Assembly: GCA_964445695.1 (NCBI GenBank)
Contig: CAYULF010000025.1
Coordinates: 1 to 64,000, forward strand
DNA length: 64,000 nt
Origin: JAUIKM01 sp964445695
Lineage (GTDB): Bacteria; Bacteroidota; Ignavibacteria; Kapaibacteriales; UBA7675
Direction of reading: 5' to 3'
Positions within the stretch are counted from its first letter, which is position 1. Each line of letters starts with the position of its first letter. Below the pieces are notes generated by a model that was not told where the DNA came from, did no database searches, and saw only the letters and a list, made by a program, of their open reading frames with translations. Positions 1 to 9,237 of the stretch are shown one piece after another. A program made the position numbers and the translations under genes.

Positions 1-532
1 GCAACAAGCATACGGCCGCCGCAAGCCCCGCACAAGCGCAAAAAGCTGAACGGTCGGATTTCGCCGCCAAACGTAGTCGGTCGCGTGAGTGAACGGCCAG
101 GCAGCAGCTGAACAGCTTGCAGGTGTCGGCGTCTGCACCGCGGCACGAAGCGCAGCTCCCACTGATAAAGGCAGAAATGCAAACGCCGCCCAACCCGAAG
201 CCAGTCCGAAACGCCGATCGCCGGAACCGCAAACCGGCTTTAAACCCGATGCCGACACGCTCCCGACAAACCCGCCGGCCCGACGCTCCGCTCCCGCCGG
301 CAAACAAAAAGAAAAAAGCAAGCCGCCGCAGTGTCAACAAGGAGGCGAAGCGCTCCGCATCAAAAAGTCGAAGGTCAGCCGGATTCCGCTGCGTGCCAAC
401 CCTGCGACAAAAATTCGCTCAATAGAGCCACGCGCTTTTCGTCATTCCGCGCTGCCGCACGCTTCCGCCGTGCGCCCGATAACTGATGTGACCATAAACA
501 AACTATTCAGACCTACACCCAGGAGGAAAAAA
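1..532. other. Upstream region with no supported gene
   Basis: I see no convincing gene here. An open frame runs in phase into htpG from about position 89, but its translation is basic and Pro/Arg/Ala-rich with no family signature, and the canonical HtpG start with a strong ribosome site lies at its end. The stretch probably holds the htpG promoter and possibly the tail of an upstream unit. Confidence 0.5.
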
Positions 533-2410
533 ATGTCGGAAAACACCAGCCAAACGGCTGACACCTTCGAATTTAAAGCCGAAATGCGGCAGCTGCTCGA
601 CCTTATCGTCAACTCGCTCTACACTCACCCAGAAATCTTTCTGCGCGAACTGATCTCCAATTCCAGCGACGCACTCAACAAAGCGCGCTACCGCGGACTG
701 ACCGACAAGGACATGCGCGATGCAGATGCGCCGCTGCAGATTAAAATCGAGATAGATAAAGACGCCAAAAAACTCGTCATTGAAGACACCGGCATCGGGA
801 TGCGCCGCGAAGACCTCATCAGCAGGCTCGGAACCGTGGCCAGCTCCGGCACGCTCGAATTCATCAAAAACCTGAAAGACGCCGGCGAACAAAAAGTCGG
901 CGATATGATCGGCCAGTTCGGTGTGGGGTTTTACTCCGTTTTTATGGTGGCCGAAGAGGTGACCGTCGAAACGCTGCACGCCGATCCCGACGCCACCGCC
1001 TGGCGCTGGGTCTCCGACGGCAAAGGCTCGTTTACGCTGGAAGAAATTGAGCGCGAACAGCGCGGCACGCGCATCTCCTTTACGCTGAAAGACAGCGCCG
1101 ACGAGTTTGCGGACGACTACCGCGTCAAATCGATCATCAAGAAATACTCGAACTTCGTTGAATTCCCCATCATGGTGGGCGAAGAGAAAGTCAACAGCGT
1201 GCGCGCGCTCTGGCACGAGAGCAAAGACTCCGTCAGCGAAGAAGAATACAGCGAATTCTACAAGTTCGTGACCAACGACTTCAGCGGGCCGCTGGGCCAC
1301 CTGCACCTCTCGATAGAAGGCGCGTCGGTCAACTTCAAAGCGCTGCTGTTTATCCCCGAACACAGCCACTACCGCACCATGGGCTGGCAGAACGAAAAAA
1401 CGGCGCAGCTCTACTCCAACAAAGTCTTTATTATGGACGACTGCAAAGACCTGCTGCCGGAGTATCTGCACTTCGTCAAAGGCGTCGTCGACACGGAAGA
1501 CCTGCCGCTGAATGTCTCGCGCGAGATGACACAAAACAGTCCGGTCATGGCGAGGATCAAACAAATCCTGACCAAACGCATACTCAGCCTGCTGGAAGAA
1601 TGGGCCGAAAAAGAGCCGGAGAAATACGCCAAATACTACGAGGCCTTTGGATCGCCATTTGTAATGGGCGTCAACATGGACTTTGACAACCGCGACCGCC
1701 TGATCAAACTGCTGCGTTTCCACTCGACAAAGACCGAAGGCGAACAGCGCAGTGGTTTTGCCGACTACGTGGCGCGCAAAAAAGACGATCAGAAGGAGAT
1801 TTACTACTTCACCGGCGATCACCGCAACACGATGCAGAACAGCCCCAAGCTGGAATACTTCCGCAAGAACGAGATCGAAGTCATGCTGCTGACGGACCCG
1901 GCCGACGTGATGGTGATTCCGTCCATCGACAAGTTTGAAGAATACAACGTCGTGTCGATCGAAAAAGCCGACCTCGAGATCAAAGAAGACGAAAGCACGG
2001 ACGCCGAGAAAGAACAGCGCATCAGCGACGAGCAAGCGGACACGCTGCTGGCCTCGTTCAAAGCCATTCTGGGCGAGCAGGTGGAAGATGTGCGCATCTC
2101 CAAGCGCCTCGTCGATTCGGCCGCCACGCTGGTAGCCGGCACCCAGGGCATGGATGCGCACATGGAGCGCATGATGAAAATGATGGATGCGTCCTACGGC
2201 GGCTCAAAAAAAATCCTGGAAATCAACCCGGGCCACGACCTGATCAAAAACCTGGCCCGCATTCAACTCGGCGGCGGCAGCGACGAGGACCTGCGTCCCT
2301 ATATCATGCAGTTGTTTGAAGGCGCCATGCTGCTGGACGGCGCACTCAGCGGTCCGACGGACTTTGTGCAGCGCATGACGAAAATTATGACGGATGCCAC
2401 ACAAAAGTGA
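533..2410 (+). CDS. htpG: HtpG, Hsp90-family chaperone
   Basis: Cytosolic ATP-dependent homodimeric chaperone of the Hsp90 family, 625 residues, the normal bacterial length. The GHKL ATPase domain fills roughly residues 1-220: Glu39 and Asn43 sit in the ELISNSSDA helix, DTGIGM at 85-90, and GQFGVGFYS at 127-135. The middle domain carries the expected VDTEDLPLNVSRE stretch, and the dimerisation domain follows. The start is set by AGGAGGAA immediately upstream of the ATG; the frame remains open further 5' but that extension has no Hsp90 similarity. The gene appears monocistronic, with the next gene 211 bases away. Family assignment is secure from sequence. Confidence 0.97.
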   Translation: MSENTSQTADTFEFKAEMRQLLDLIVNSLYTHPEIFLRELISNSSDALNKARYRGLTDKDMRDADAPLQIKIEIDKDAKKLVIEDTGIGMRREDLISRLGTVASSGTLEFIKNLKDAGEQKVGDMIGQFGVGFYSVFMVAEEVTVETLHADPDATAWRWVSDGKGSFTLEEIEREQRGTRISFTLKDSADEFADDYRVKSIIKKYSNFVEFPIMVGEEKVNSVRALWHESKDSVSEEEYSEFYKFVTNDFSGPLGHLHLSIEGASVNFKALLFIPEHSHYRTMGWQNEKTAQLYSNKVFIMDDCKDLLPEYLHFVKGVVDTEDLPLNVSREMTQNSPVMARIKQILTKRILSLLEEWAEKEPEKYAKYYEAFGSPFVMGVNMDFDNRDRLIKLLRFHSTKTEGEQRSGFADYVARKKDDQKEIYYFTGDHRNTMQNSPKLEYFRKNEIEVMLLTDPADVMVIPSIDKFEEYNVVSIEKADLEIKEDESTDAEKEQRISDEQADTLLASFKAILGEQVEDVRISKRLVDSAATLVAGTQGMDAHMERMMKMMDASYGGSKKILEINPGHDLIKNLARIQLGGGSDEDLRPYIMQLFEGAMLLDGALSGPTDFVQRMTKIMTDATQK

Positions 2411-2621
2411 CGCAATGTGGAACTGTGCGGCCGAACCATCTGTTAGCTCGATTCGCCGGTTCATTCGGACCTCGCGCGGATTGGCTCCGATTTGGTTTGT
2501 AATTCGACCTCAAATGTCGGATATTCCGCGACGGTGAACCCTCAGGTTCAGACCCGCTCACATTTGATACAAACTGTTTAATCATAACATTTTCACTTTT
2601 TGAGATTGGAGTTCAGACGCT

Positions 2622-3452
2622 ATGCGCAAGTTATTTTTTGCCATGACGGCAATTGTGGCCGGCGTTGCTTTCAGCTACACCGCTTCCACCTATGTCTTTG
2701 CCTGTGACGGCAGCGACGCGAAACAAGCTGACAACACGGAAAAAGTTCAGTCCTGCGACAAATCGGCTTCGGCCACGGCAATCAAAGTTTCCGACAAAGG
2801 CGACCAACAATGTGCATCGAAAGCTTCGGCTTCGTCCTGCAGCGCCTCCAAAGCTTCGGCGACCAAAGTCTCCAACGACGGCAGCGGCTGCTGCGCGTCC
2901 AAAGCTGCAAAAGCTTCCAACGTTTCCAATGAAGCCGGTTGTGCGTCCAAAGCCTCCGCTTCCTCCTGCGATGCGTCCAAAGCTTCGGCAACCAAAGTTT
3001 CCAACGACGGCCACGGCTGCTGCGCGTCCAAAGCCGCAAACGCTTCCATGACCTCCAACGAAGCCGGTTGCGCGTCCAAAGCCTCCGCTTCCTCCTGCGA
3101 TGCGTCCAAAGCTTCGGCGACCAAGGTTTCCAACGACGGTCAAGGCTGCTGCGCGTCCAAAGCCGCCAAAGCTTCCATGACGTCCACGGACGGCGCTTGC
3201 CCCAAAACGCTGCGTGCCGCCAACTTCGTCAACGTTTCGCATGACGCCGCTTGTGCTTCCAAAGCCAACGCTTCCTGCAGTGCTTCCAAAGCTTCCTGCG
3301 ACGCTTCCAAAGCCTCCTGCGACGCTTCCAAAGCTTCCGACGCCAAAGCTTGCAGCAAATCCTGCGACAAAAGCGCCTCGGAAACCAAAATGACCGAAGC
3401 CACGGAAACGCCCGTTAAAAAAGTCGCCGACAACAGCTCCAGCGAAGAATAA
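2622..3452 (+). CDS. Exported cysteine-rich tandem-repeat protein, unknown function
   Basis: Unrecognised protein of 276 residues. Residues 1-27 look like a Sec signal peptide (basic start, hydrophobic core, Ala before Cys28). After residue 63 come three 43-residue repeats built from CASKA, SSCxASKA, ATKVSNDG and GCCASKA blocks, then a degenerate tail with C-x-ASKA heptads and an acidic end. I count 21 cysteines, four per repeat including a CC pair. Composition is almost only Ala, Ser, Lys, Cys, Asn, Asp and Gly. There are no His residues in the unit except one variable position, so metal binding would be thiolate-type; alternatives are disulfide-rich envelope material or a low-complexity matrix protein. 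A strong terminator follows, suggesting a single-gene unit. Function is not inferable; the reading frame and export are reasonably sure. Confidence 0.8.
   Translation: MRKLFFAMTAIVAGVAFSYTASTYVFACDGSDAKQADNTEKVQSCDKSASATAIKVSDKGDQQCASKASASSCSASKASATKVSNDGSGCCASKAAKASNVSNEAGCASKASASSCDASKASATKVSNDGHGCCASKAANASMTSNEAGCASKASASSCDASKASATKVSNDGQGCCASKAAKASMTSTDGACPKTLRAANFVNVSHDAACASKANASCSASKASCDASKASCDASKASDAKACSKSCDKSASETKMTEATETPVKKVADNSSSEE
2811..3197 (+). repeat. Three tandem 129-bp coding repeats
   Basis: Three direct repeats begin at 2811, 2940 and 3069, each 129 bp (43 codons), within the cysteine-rich protein gene. Each unit encodes the Cys pattern C-x8-C-x16-CC. Copies 2 and 3 are closest to each other; copy 1 has Ser in place of Asp after the second Cys. 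The frame is maintained throughout, so copy number could change by slippage without breaking the protein. Confidence 0.9.
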
Positions 3453-3511
3453 TCGCCCCTGTTGCAAGCGCCTGAATTCACACGCTTCCATGCGGTGAAT
3501 CGGTAAATCAA

Positions 3512-3547
3512 AGCGCGGACCCATTCAGTTGGGTTCGCGCTTTTTTT
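3512..3547 (+). terminator. Rho-independent terminator after the Cys-rich gene
   Basis: An 11-bp stem (GCGCGGACCCA pairing with TGGGTTCGCGC, one G-T wobble) with a 6-nt loop is followed by seven Ts. It sits 60 bases past the stop of the cysteine-rich protein gene. Confidence 0.85.
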
Positions 3548-3831
3548 ATGCCCCTCTCCGACGAAACGCTGCCGTCCGAACACCGATGCGCACCGCATTT
3601 TCCGGCTCTTTTGGGCTTTGTTCATGTTTGTCGGCGGGATTACATCCGCCGGGTTTCCATGTGGAGTTGTGCAGCGGCGCGGTGCTCTGCGATTCGGGAT
3701 CGACACGGCCTGCTTTTTTTGTTTGCCGGCGGGCCGGAAGGTCCAATCGCCTCAATTTTTGTAATTTTGCAGCGGCGTTTCAGGAGCAATTCCCGCCGAC
3801 CACGCGGGACAACTTTAGTCCAGGGGGAATA
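3548..3831. other. Intergenic region before the GNAT-like gene
   Basis: No supported gene. Short frames here are Arg/Ala-rich and lack ribosome sites. It probably contains the promoter of the following gene; I could not identify specific promoter elements. Confidence 0.4.
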
Positions 3832-4959
3832 ATGGGATTTTCGGTCCGGGCTCTGGCCGCAGGCGATGTTGGGAAATTCATCAACTGTCAGTGGCAATTT
3901 TATCGCAACGATCCCAACTGGGTGCCGCCCCTGAAAATGGACCGGCGCAAACTGCTGGACACCAAAAAGAATCCGTTTTACCAGCACGCGGAAATCCAGC
4001 TGTTTCTGGCTGAAGACGGCAAGAAGGTCCTGGGCCGCATCGCCGCCATCACCAATGAACTGCACAACCAGACCCACAACGACAAGGTGGGATTCTTCGG
4101 ATTTTTTGAATGCGTCAACGACCAGCAGGTCGCCAAGGCGCTGGTGGAATCCGCAGCGGCCTGGCTGCTCGGCAAAGGCAAGACACATGTGCGCGGGCCG
4201 GTCAATCCATCGATGAACGACGAGTGCGCCCTGCTGGTGGACGGTTTCGACACGCCGCCGCGCGTGCTGATGACATACAATCCGCCCTACTACGCCGACC
4301 TGCTTGAAGGCTGCGGCTTCCGCAAGGCCAAGGATCTCTACGCCTACGACATCGACCGCAAGGTCTACCGCTCTGAAAAACTCGAACGCATGCAGGACCT
4401 CATCCGCAAGCGCTACGACATCACCATTCGCGAAGTCGACTTCAAAAACAAAGCGCAGTTTCAACGCGACATTGAAACCATCAAGATGATTTACAACGAA
4501 GCCTGGGAAGACAACTGGGGCTTTGTGAAGCTGACCGACGAAGAATTCGACTTCCTGGCCGCCGATCTCAAGATGATCGCCAACCCCAAGCTGACCTACT
4601 TCGTGGAAATCAAGGGCAAGACCGCCGGATTTTTCCTCGGCCTGCCCGACATCAACCAGCAGTTGATCTACAACCGCGGCGGCGGCATCCTGGGCGGCGG
4701 CTGGCATCTGATGACCAAAAAGTCAAAGGTTGATACGGCGCGGATTGTCATTATGGGCGTGCTGCCGGAATACCGGCGCACCGGCGCCGACGCCGTCATG
4801 TATTACGAAGTCGGCAAGCGCGTCGATGAGCTCGGAATGCGCTACGGCGAGGCGTCGTGGATTCTGGAAGACAATGTCGAGATGCGCCAGGCGCTGCAAC
4901 GCGCCATGAAAGCTGAGATCAGCAAGACCTATCGCATCTACGAGAAACCGCTGACCTGA
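3832..4959 (+). CDS. GNAT-fold acyltransferase-like protein (YghO-like)
   Basis: 375-residue cytosolic protein resembling the large GNAT-related family that includes E. coli YghO. Visible features are an N-terminal segment with NDPNWVPPL and KNPFYQHAE, a GPVNPSMNDECALLVDG block near the centre, TYNPPYYADLLE, and a C-terminal segment (about residues 280-375) with VIMGVLPEYRRTGAD and WILEDNVEMRQAL that resembles the acetyl-CoA-binding part of GNAT enzymes. Substrate unknown. The start is set by AGGGGGA seven bases before the ATG; the frame upstream is open but has no family-like sequence. It lies 139 bases before purF with the same orientation. Confidence 0.75.
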   Translation: MGFSVRALAAGDVGKFINCQWQFYRNDPNWVPPLKMDRRKLLDTKKNPFYQHAEIQLFLAEDGKKVLGRIAAITNELHNQTHNDKVGFFGFFECVNDQQVAKALVESAAAWLLGKGKTHVRGPVNPSMNDECALLVDGFDTPPRVLMTYNPPYYADLLEGCGFRKAKDLYAYDIDRKVYRSEKLERMQDLIRKRYDITIREVDFKNKAQFQRDIETIKMIYNEAWEDNWGFVKLTDEEFDFLAADLKMIANPKLTYFVEIKGKTAGFFLGLPDINQQLIYNRGGGILGGGWHLMTKKSKVDTARIVIMGVLPEYRRTGADAVMYYEVGKRVDELGMRYGEASWILEDNVEMRQALQRAMKAEISKTYRIYEKPLT

Positions 4960-5098
4960 CACGGATTCGGCACGGCGACCGGCGCGGCAGACCTGATCGA
5001 AATCGGGCGGCAATCGAACGGCGGCAATAACGTCAAAAAGCTTCTCTCGGGACAGACTCCAGGTGTTTGTGCAATCCAACCCCAATCCTGCCGATCCT

Positions 5099-6649
5099 AT
5101 GGCTGATTCTCCTCTTGATCTTGACAAAGCGCAACCCAATTGCGGCGTCGTAGGTGTGTTTAATCACCCGCGCGCGGCCGTTATGGCCTATTACTGTCTG
5201 CACGCCCTGCAGCATCGCGGCCAGGAAGCCGCGGGCATCGTGGCGCGCCGCATCGACGAGGCTTCAGGCAAACCGCGCTTCCGCATGCACAAAGGCCCCG
5301 GACTGGTGGCCGACGTGTTTGCCGACAGCAAAATCCTGGAAGAGTACCTGAACGGTACGGCGGCAATAGCGCACAATCGCTATTCAACGACTGGCGGCAG
5401 CTCGCGGCGCGTCAACATCCAGCCCTTTACAATCCGTTATCGCCTCGGCAACCTGTCGATGGCGCACAACGGCAACCTGACCAACACGCGCGTTCTGCGC
5501 CAGGAGCTGCAGCAGGCCGGCGCGATTTTCCAATCCAGCACGGACAGCGAACTCTTCCTGCACCTGATTGCGCGCAGCCGCCAGGCGACGCAGATCGATC
5601 AGATTCGCGAGGCGCTGCGCATCGCTCGCGGCGCGTATTCGATGTCCATCATGACGGACGACATGCTCGTCGCGGCGCGTGATCCGCATGGCATCCGCCC
5701 GCTGGCCATCGGTAAAAAACTGCTGGAAAACGGCGAGCACGCCTGGTTTGTGGCCTCCGAAACCTGCGCCTTCGACATCGTCGGCGCGGAATACGTGCGC
5801 GACGTCGGTCACAACGAGATTGTCGTGATCGACCAGGAAACGGTGAAAACCGGGAAAATTACTTCGTACACGATCGACGACGAAACGCCCTGCGCGCGCC
5901 ACTGCGTCTTTGAGTACATCTACTTTTCGCGTCCGGACAGCAAGATTTTTGGGCACAATGTCGACAAAGTGCGCCGCAAGCTCGGCAAGACCCTGGCGGA
6001 AGAACATCCCGTGCAGGCGGACAGCGAGGACGAAAAGGTCATCTCGATCGGCGTGCCCGACTCGGGCAACACCTCTGCGCTCGGTTACGCCCACCGCAGC
6101 AGCGGCCTGGGCAACAACGTGCGCTACGAAATAGGGCTGATTCGCAGCCACTACGTCGGCCGCACTTTTATCGCTCCGGGACAGGACGCGCGCGAGTTCA
6201 AGGTCAAAACCAAGTTCAATCCGGTAGAAGGTGTTTTGACCGGCCGCAAGGTCGTGGTGGTCGACGACTCCATCGTCCGAGGCACAACGTCAAAATTGCT
6301 GCTGAAAATGATGCGCGCAGCGGGCCCCAAGGAGCTGCACATGCGCATTTCATCGCCGCCGGTGACGCATCCCTGCAAGTACGGCATGGACTTTCCGAGC
6401 CGGGAAGAACTGATTGCCAATCACTACGATTGTGATGAAGAACAGATCGGCAAGGCGCTGACCGCCGATTCCCTGCGCTACCTGTCGATCAAAAAGCTGA
6501 TGGAAGCCGTGCCCCAGGAAGAGGGCGTCGGATATTGCGATGCTTGTTTTACAGGCAACTACCCGGTCCAGATCGACATGTCGGCCGTGAAGAATGTCGT
6601 TGAAGACCAGCAAATTGAGACCTACGCGGACACGGACGCGGGTATTTGA
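5099..6649 (+). CDS. purF: Amidophosphoribosyltransferase PurF, Fe-S type
   Basis: Catalyses the first committed step of purine synthesis: PRPP plus glutamine gives 5-phosphoribosylamine. From ATG 5099 the protein is 516 residues with a 14-residue propeptide before the nucleophile Cys15 (sequence CGVVGVF), as in Bacillus-type enzymes that are processed to expose this Cys. The Ntn glutaminase domain shows HRGQEAAG and HNRYSTTGG. The phosphoribosyltransferase domain shows VVVVDDSIVRGTTS. Four cysteines in CVFEYIYF, HPCKYGMD and YCDACF match the [4Fe-4S] ligands of the oxygen-sensitive class. A GTG at 5063 in the same frame is an alternative start; neither has a strong ribosome site. Confidence 0.95.
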   Translation: MADSPLDLDKAQPNCGVVGVFNHPRAAVMAYYCLHALQHRGQEAAGIVARRIDEASGKPRFRMHKGPGLVADVFADSKILEEYLNGTAAIAHNRYSTTGGSSRRVNIQPFTIRYRLGNLSMAHNGNLTNTRVLRQELQQAGAIFQSSTDSELFLHLIARSRQATQIDQIREALRIARGAYSMSIMTDDMLVAARDPHGIRPLAIGKKLLENGEHAWFVASETCAFDIVGAEYVRDVGHNEIVVIDQETVKTGKITSYTIDDETPCARHCVFEYIYFSRPDSKIFGHNVDKVRRKLGKTLAEEHPVQADSEDEKVISIGVPDSGNTSALGYAHRSSGLGNNVRYEIGLIRSHYVGRTFIAPGQDAREFKVKTKFNPVEGVLTGRKVVVVDDSIVRGTTSKLLLKMMRAAGPKELHMRISSPPVTHPCKYGMDFPSREELIANHYDCDEEQIGKALTADSLRYLSIKKLMEAVPQEEGVGYCDACFTGNYPVQIDMSAVKNVVEDQQIETYADTDAGI

Positions 6650-6753
6650 TTCGGCGCCGACTCCGCGCGTCGACGAGATGCCCCCAACTGATTAATCACT
6701 CAAATTCATGCCGCAATTTGACGGCGCACTGTATACAGCGAGAGAAATCGATA

Positions 6754-8067
6754 ATGCCGAAATTCAAATTTCCACTGTTTGCCTGTTTGTGTGCATTGAG
6801 CCTTCTGTTTACCGCCTGCGGCGGTTCCGATGAAAACGAACCGGCGCCGGAAGACCTGCCCAGCCTGGACGACGTTCTCGGCGATCTGCCCGAAGCTGAA
6901 ATGGATGCAGCATACGACCCCGCTGCGGATGTACTGCGCTACACCGGTGAAGCGCGCCTGCGCAACGTCAAACAACTGACCTTCGGCGGCGACAACGCCG
7001 AGGCATACTGGAGTTTTGACGACGAATATCTGATTTTCCAGAGCTCCTGGGATCAGCTCACCAAGCAGGGATGCGACCAGATTTTCATCATGCGCGCCAA
7101 CGGCGAACCGATGGAAGCCGGTCAACAGTACTCGCTGGTGTCGACGGATCGCGGACGCACGACCTGCTCCTACTTCATGAAGGACGGCCGCGTGCTTTTT
7201 GCCTCCACCCACGAGCACAGCGACGACTGCCCGCCGCCGCCCGCCAAAGCCGAAGGCCGCTACGTCTGGCCTATCCACGACAGCTACGACATCTGGGCCT
7301 GTGAGACGGACCGCTCCAACATGACGCTGCTGATCCACGGCCCCGGATACGACGCTGAAGCGACGGTCTCGCCCGACGGCAAATACATCGTTTTCACGTC
7401 GACGCGCTCGGGCGATCTGGAACTGTGGCGCTATGAAATCGAAACCGGCGACCTGCTGCAGCTGACGAACACGCTCGGTTATGACGGCGGCGCTTTTTTC
7501 TCGCTTGACTCCAAAAAGATCGTCTGGCGCGCCAGCCGCCCGACGGGTGAAGCGGCCAAGGCCTACAAAGCTCTGCTGAAAGACGGCATGGTCGAACCTT
7601 CGGACATGAACGTTTTTGTGGCGGACGCCGACGGTAAAAACGTCGTTCAGGTGACCGACCTGCCGGGAGCCAACTGGGCGCCTTACTTCCACCCGGACGG
7701 CGAGCGTATTCTCTTTTCGTCGAACCACCATTCGATCGAAACGTCCGGCGGCCGCGAGTTCGATATCTTCATGATTAACGTCGACGGCACGGGCCTGGAG
7801 CGCATCACGCATTCCGGTACCTTTGACGCATTCCCGATGTTCTCGTTCGACGGCAGCAAACTGGCTTTCGGCTCGAATCGCCGCGCGGATCGCGCGTCTT
7901 CGCGCGAGACCAATGTGATGGTGGCCGAGTGGATTGAAAACCCGACCGACGCGGACCGCAACTTCGTCAGCAACGTGGCGATGCCCGAAGCTAGCGAGCA
8001 CGGCCACGGCGGCCATGGTCACGGCGAAGGCGAAGAAGATGGCGAAGGCCACGGGCATTCGCACTGA
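6754..8067 (+). CDS. TolB/PD40-type beta-propeller lipoprotein with His-rich tail
   Basis: 437-residue predicted lipoprotein. A lipobox (LLFTAC) follows a short hydrophobic signal, giving a lipidated Cys around residue 23. The body carries several WD40-like PD40/TolB repeats such as VSPDGKYIVFTSTRSGDLELW, FSLDSKKIVW, FHPDGERILFSSN and FSFDGSKLAFGSNRR, consistent with a periplasmic or surface six-bladed propeller. The last 25 or so residues are unusual: a run of alternating His, Gly and Glu (EHGHGGHGHGEGEE then GHGHSH), which could bind divalent metal. It is not a standard TolB because no pal/tol genes adjoin it and the tail is foreign to that family. The ATG at 6754 is preferred because it starts the signal peptide; the frame is open 36 codons upstream. 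Confidence 0.85.
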   Translation: MPKFKFPLFACLCALSLLFTACGGSDENEPAPEDLPSLDDVLGDLPEAEMDAAYDPAADVLRYTGEARLRNVKQLTFGGDNAEAYWSFDDEYLIFQSSWDQLTKQGCDQIFIMRANGEPMEAGQQYSLVSTDRGRTTCSYFMKDGRVLFASTHEHSDDCPPPPAKAEGRYVWPIHDSYDIWACETDRSNMTLLIHGPGYDAEATVSPDGKYIVFTSTRSGDLELWRYEIETGDLLQLTNTLGYDGGAFFSLDSKKIVWRASRPTGEAAKAYKALLKDGMVEPSDMNVFVADADGKNVVQVTDLPGANWAPYFHPDGERILFSSNHHSIETSGGREFDIFMINVDGTGLERITHSGTFDAFPMFSFDGSKLAFGSNRRADRASSRETNVMVAEWIENPTDADRNFVSNVAMPEASEHGHGGHGHGEGEEDGEGHGHSH

Positions 8068-8101
8068 TGCGAAGCGACTGCTGAACGGGCCTGAATCCGA
8101 C

Positions 8102-8144
8102 AAAAAAAGAGCTGTGAGCCCTAAGGGCTCACAGCTCTTGTAGT
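8102..8144. terminator. Bidirectional rho-independent terminator
   Basis: A perfect 15-bp inverted repeat (AAGAGCTGTGAGCCC, loop TAA, complementary arm at 8125-8139) is flanked by seven As on the left and TTTTT nearby on the right. It lies between the convergent TolB-like gene and the epimerase gene and can end transcription from both sides. Confidence 0.9.
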
Positions 8145-8273
8145 TTTTGGCTGAAACTGCGCGTTCAGCACTCAAATCTCACCGCTCAGCCTTTAAAACT
8201 CCTCACGCAGGACTGCGCGGCGCAGAATGTCGAAGCGGGCATTCTGTCTTCCGTCTGTTCGCCACGCACCGCC

Positions 8274-9182
8274 TCAATCCACCAGATCGGACAGAGCGCT
8301 GTCGACATCAGAAAACTCAAACTCAAAACCCGCGCGCACCAGTTTGTCGGGATAGATGTGCTGGCCCGCCAGCAGAAAGTCGGCCGATTCGCCAAGCGCA
8401 ATTTTCAGCGCAAAAGCCGGCACCGGCAGCCATGAGGGACGATGCAGGGCGCGGCCCAGCGCCGAGCCGAATTCCGCCATGCGCACGTTACCGGGAGCTA
8501 TCACGTTGTACGGGCCCTCCAGGTTGTGGTCCAGCGCATATGTGATGGCGCGAATGACATCGTCAAGATGAATCCAGGGAAACCACTGGCGCCCCGAAGC
8601 GAATGGACCGCCGAGGCCAAGTTTGTAGATCGGCAGCATTTTCTCCAGCGCGCCGCCGCCCTCCTCCAGCACGATGCCGATGCGCGGTATGGATACACGC
8701 AAACCAAGGTCGACCGCACGTTCCGCCTCCGCCTCCCAGTCGCGGCAGAGCTGCGCCAGGAAATCTTCGCCCGCAGGGGCATCCTCCTGCGTGCGCGTGT
8801 CGCCCGTATCGCCGTAGTAGCCGATGGCCGAAGCGGAGATGAGCACGCCGGGACGCTCGGCGGCGTGTTCAATCGCGTCGACGATCAGACGCGTGGTGGC
8901 GATACGGCTTTCGCGCAGCTCGCGTTTGACCTGCTCCGTCCAGCGCTCGTCAAATATGCCCTTGCCCGCCAGGTGGATCACCGCATTGCTGCCGTCGATG
9001 GCCTTCATCCATTCGCCCGGAGCGTCGGGAGTCCACTCGACGAGTTCGATGCCGGGGCCGGCAAAGTTGCTGTTGCGCGCTATCGAGCGCGTCAACACAA
9101 GCAATTCGTGACCGGCCCGAATCAATTCGGCGCAGAGGCGCCGCCCGATGAATCCGGTTCCGCCGCTGATAACTACCCGCAT
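8274..9182 (-). CDS. TIGR01777-family NAD(P)-dependent epimerase/SDR
   Basis: 302-residue extended-SDR protein of the TIGR01777 (YfcH / SDR39U1) family. The N-terminus MRVVISGGTGFIGRRL is the Rossmann GxxGxxG nucleotide site. The body shows SASAIGYYGDTG, which includes the family active-site Tyr, and a C-terminal DUF1731-like segment with the typical LPVPAFALKIALGE and DKLVRAGFEFEF. Physiological substrate is unknown in this family. GGAGG lies eight bases before the ATG; an upstream extension of the frame is rejected for lack of similarity. It is the last gene of a minus-strand unit after the AAA+ gene, 55 bases away, and ends at the bidirectional terminator. Confidence 0.93.
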   Translation of the reverse strand: MRVVISGGTGFIGRRLCAELIRAGHELLVLTRSIARNSNFAGPGIELVEWTPDAPGEWMKAIDGSNAVIHLAGKGIFDERWTEQVKRELRESRIATTRLIVDAIEHAAERPGVLISASAIGYYGDTGDTRTQEDAPAGEDFLAQLCRDWEAEAERAVDLGLRVSIPRIGIVLEEGGGALEKMLPIYKLGLGGPFASGRQWFPWIHLDDVIRAITYALDHNLEGPYNVIAPGNVRMAEFGSALGRALHRPSWLPVPAFALKIALGESADFLLAGQHIYPDKLVRAGFEFEFSDVDSALSDLVD

Positions 9183-9237
9183 ACCTGAACCTCCACTCCC
9201 GTTGACAAACAAGAAAATCTGGTCAGGAAAAAAGCGC

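Noticed and set aside
2811..3197. Regularly spaced repeats resembling a CRISPR array
   Set aside because: The repeats are contiguous 129-bp coding units with no spacers and encode a consistent protein pattern.
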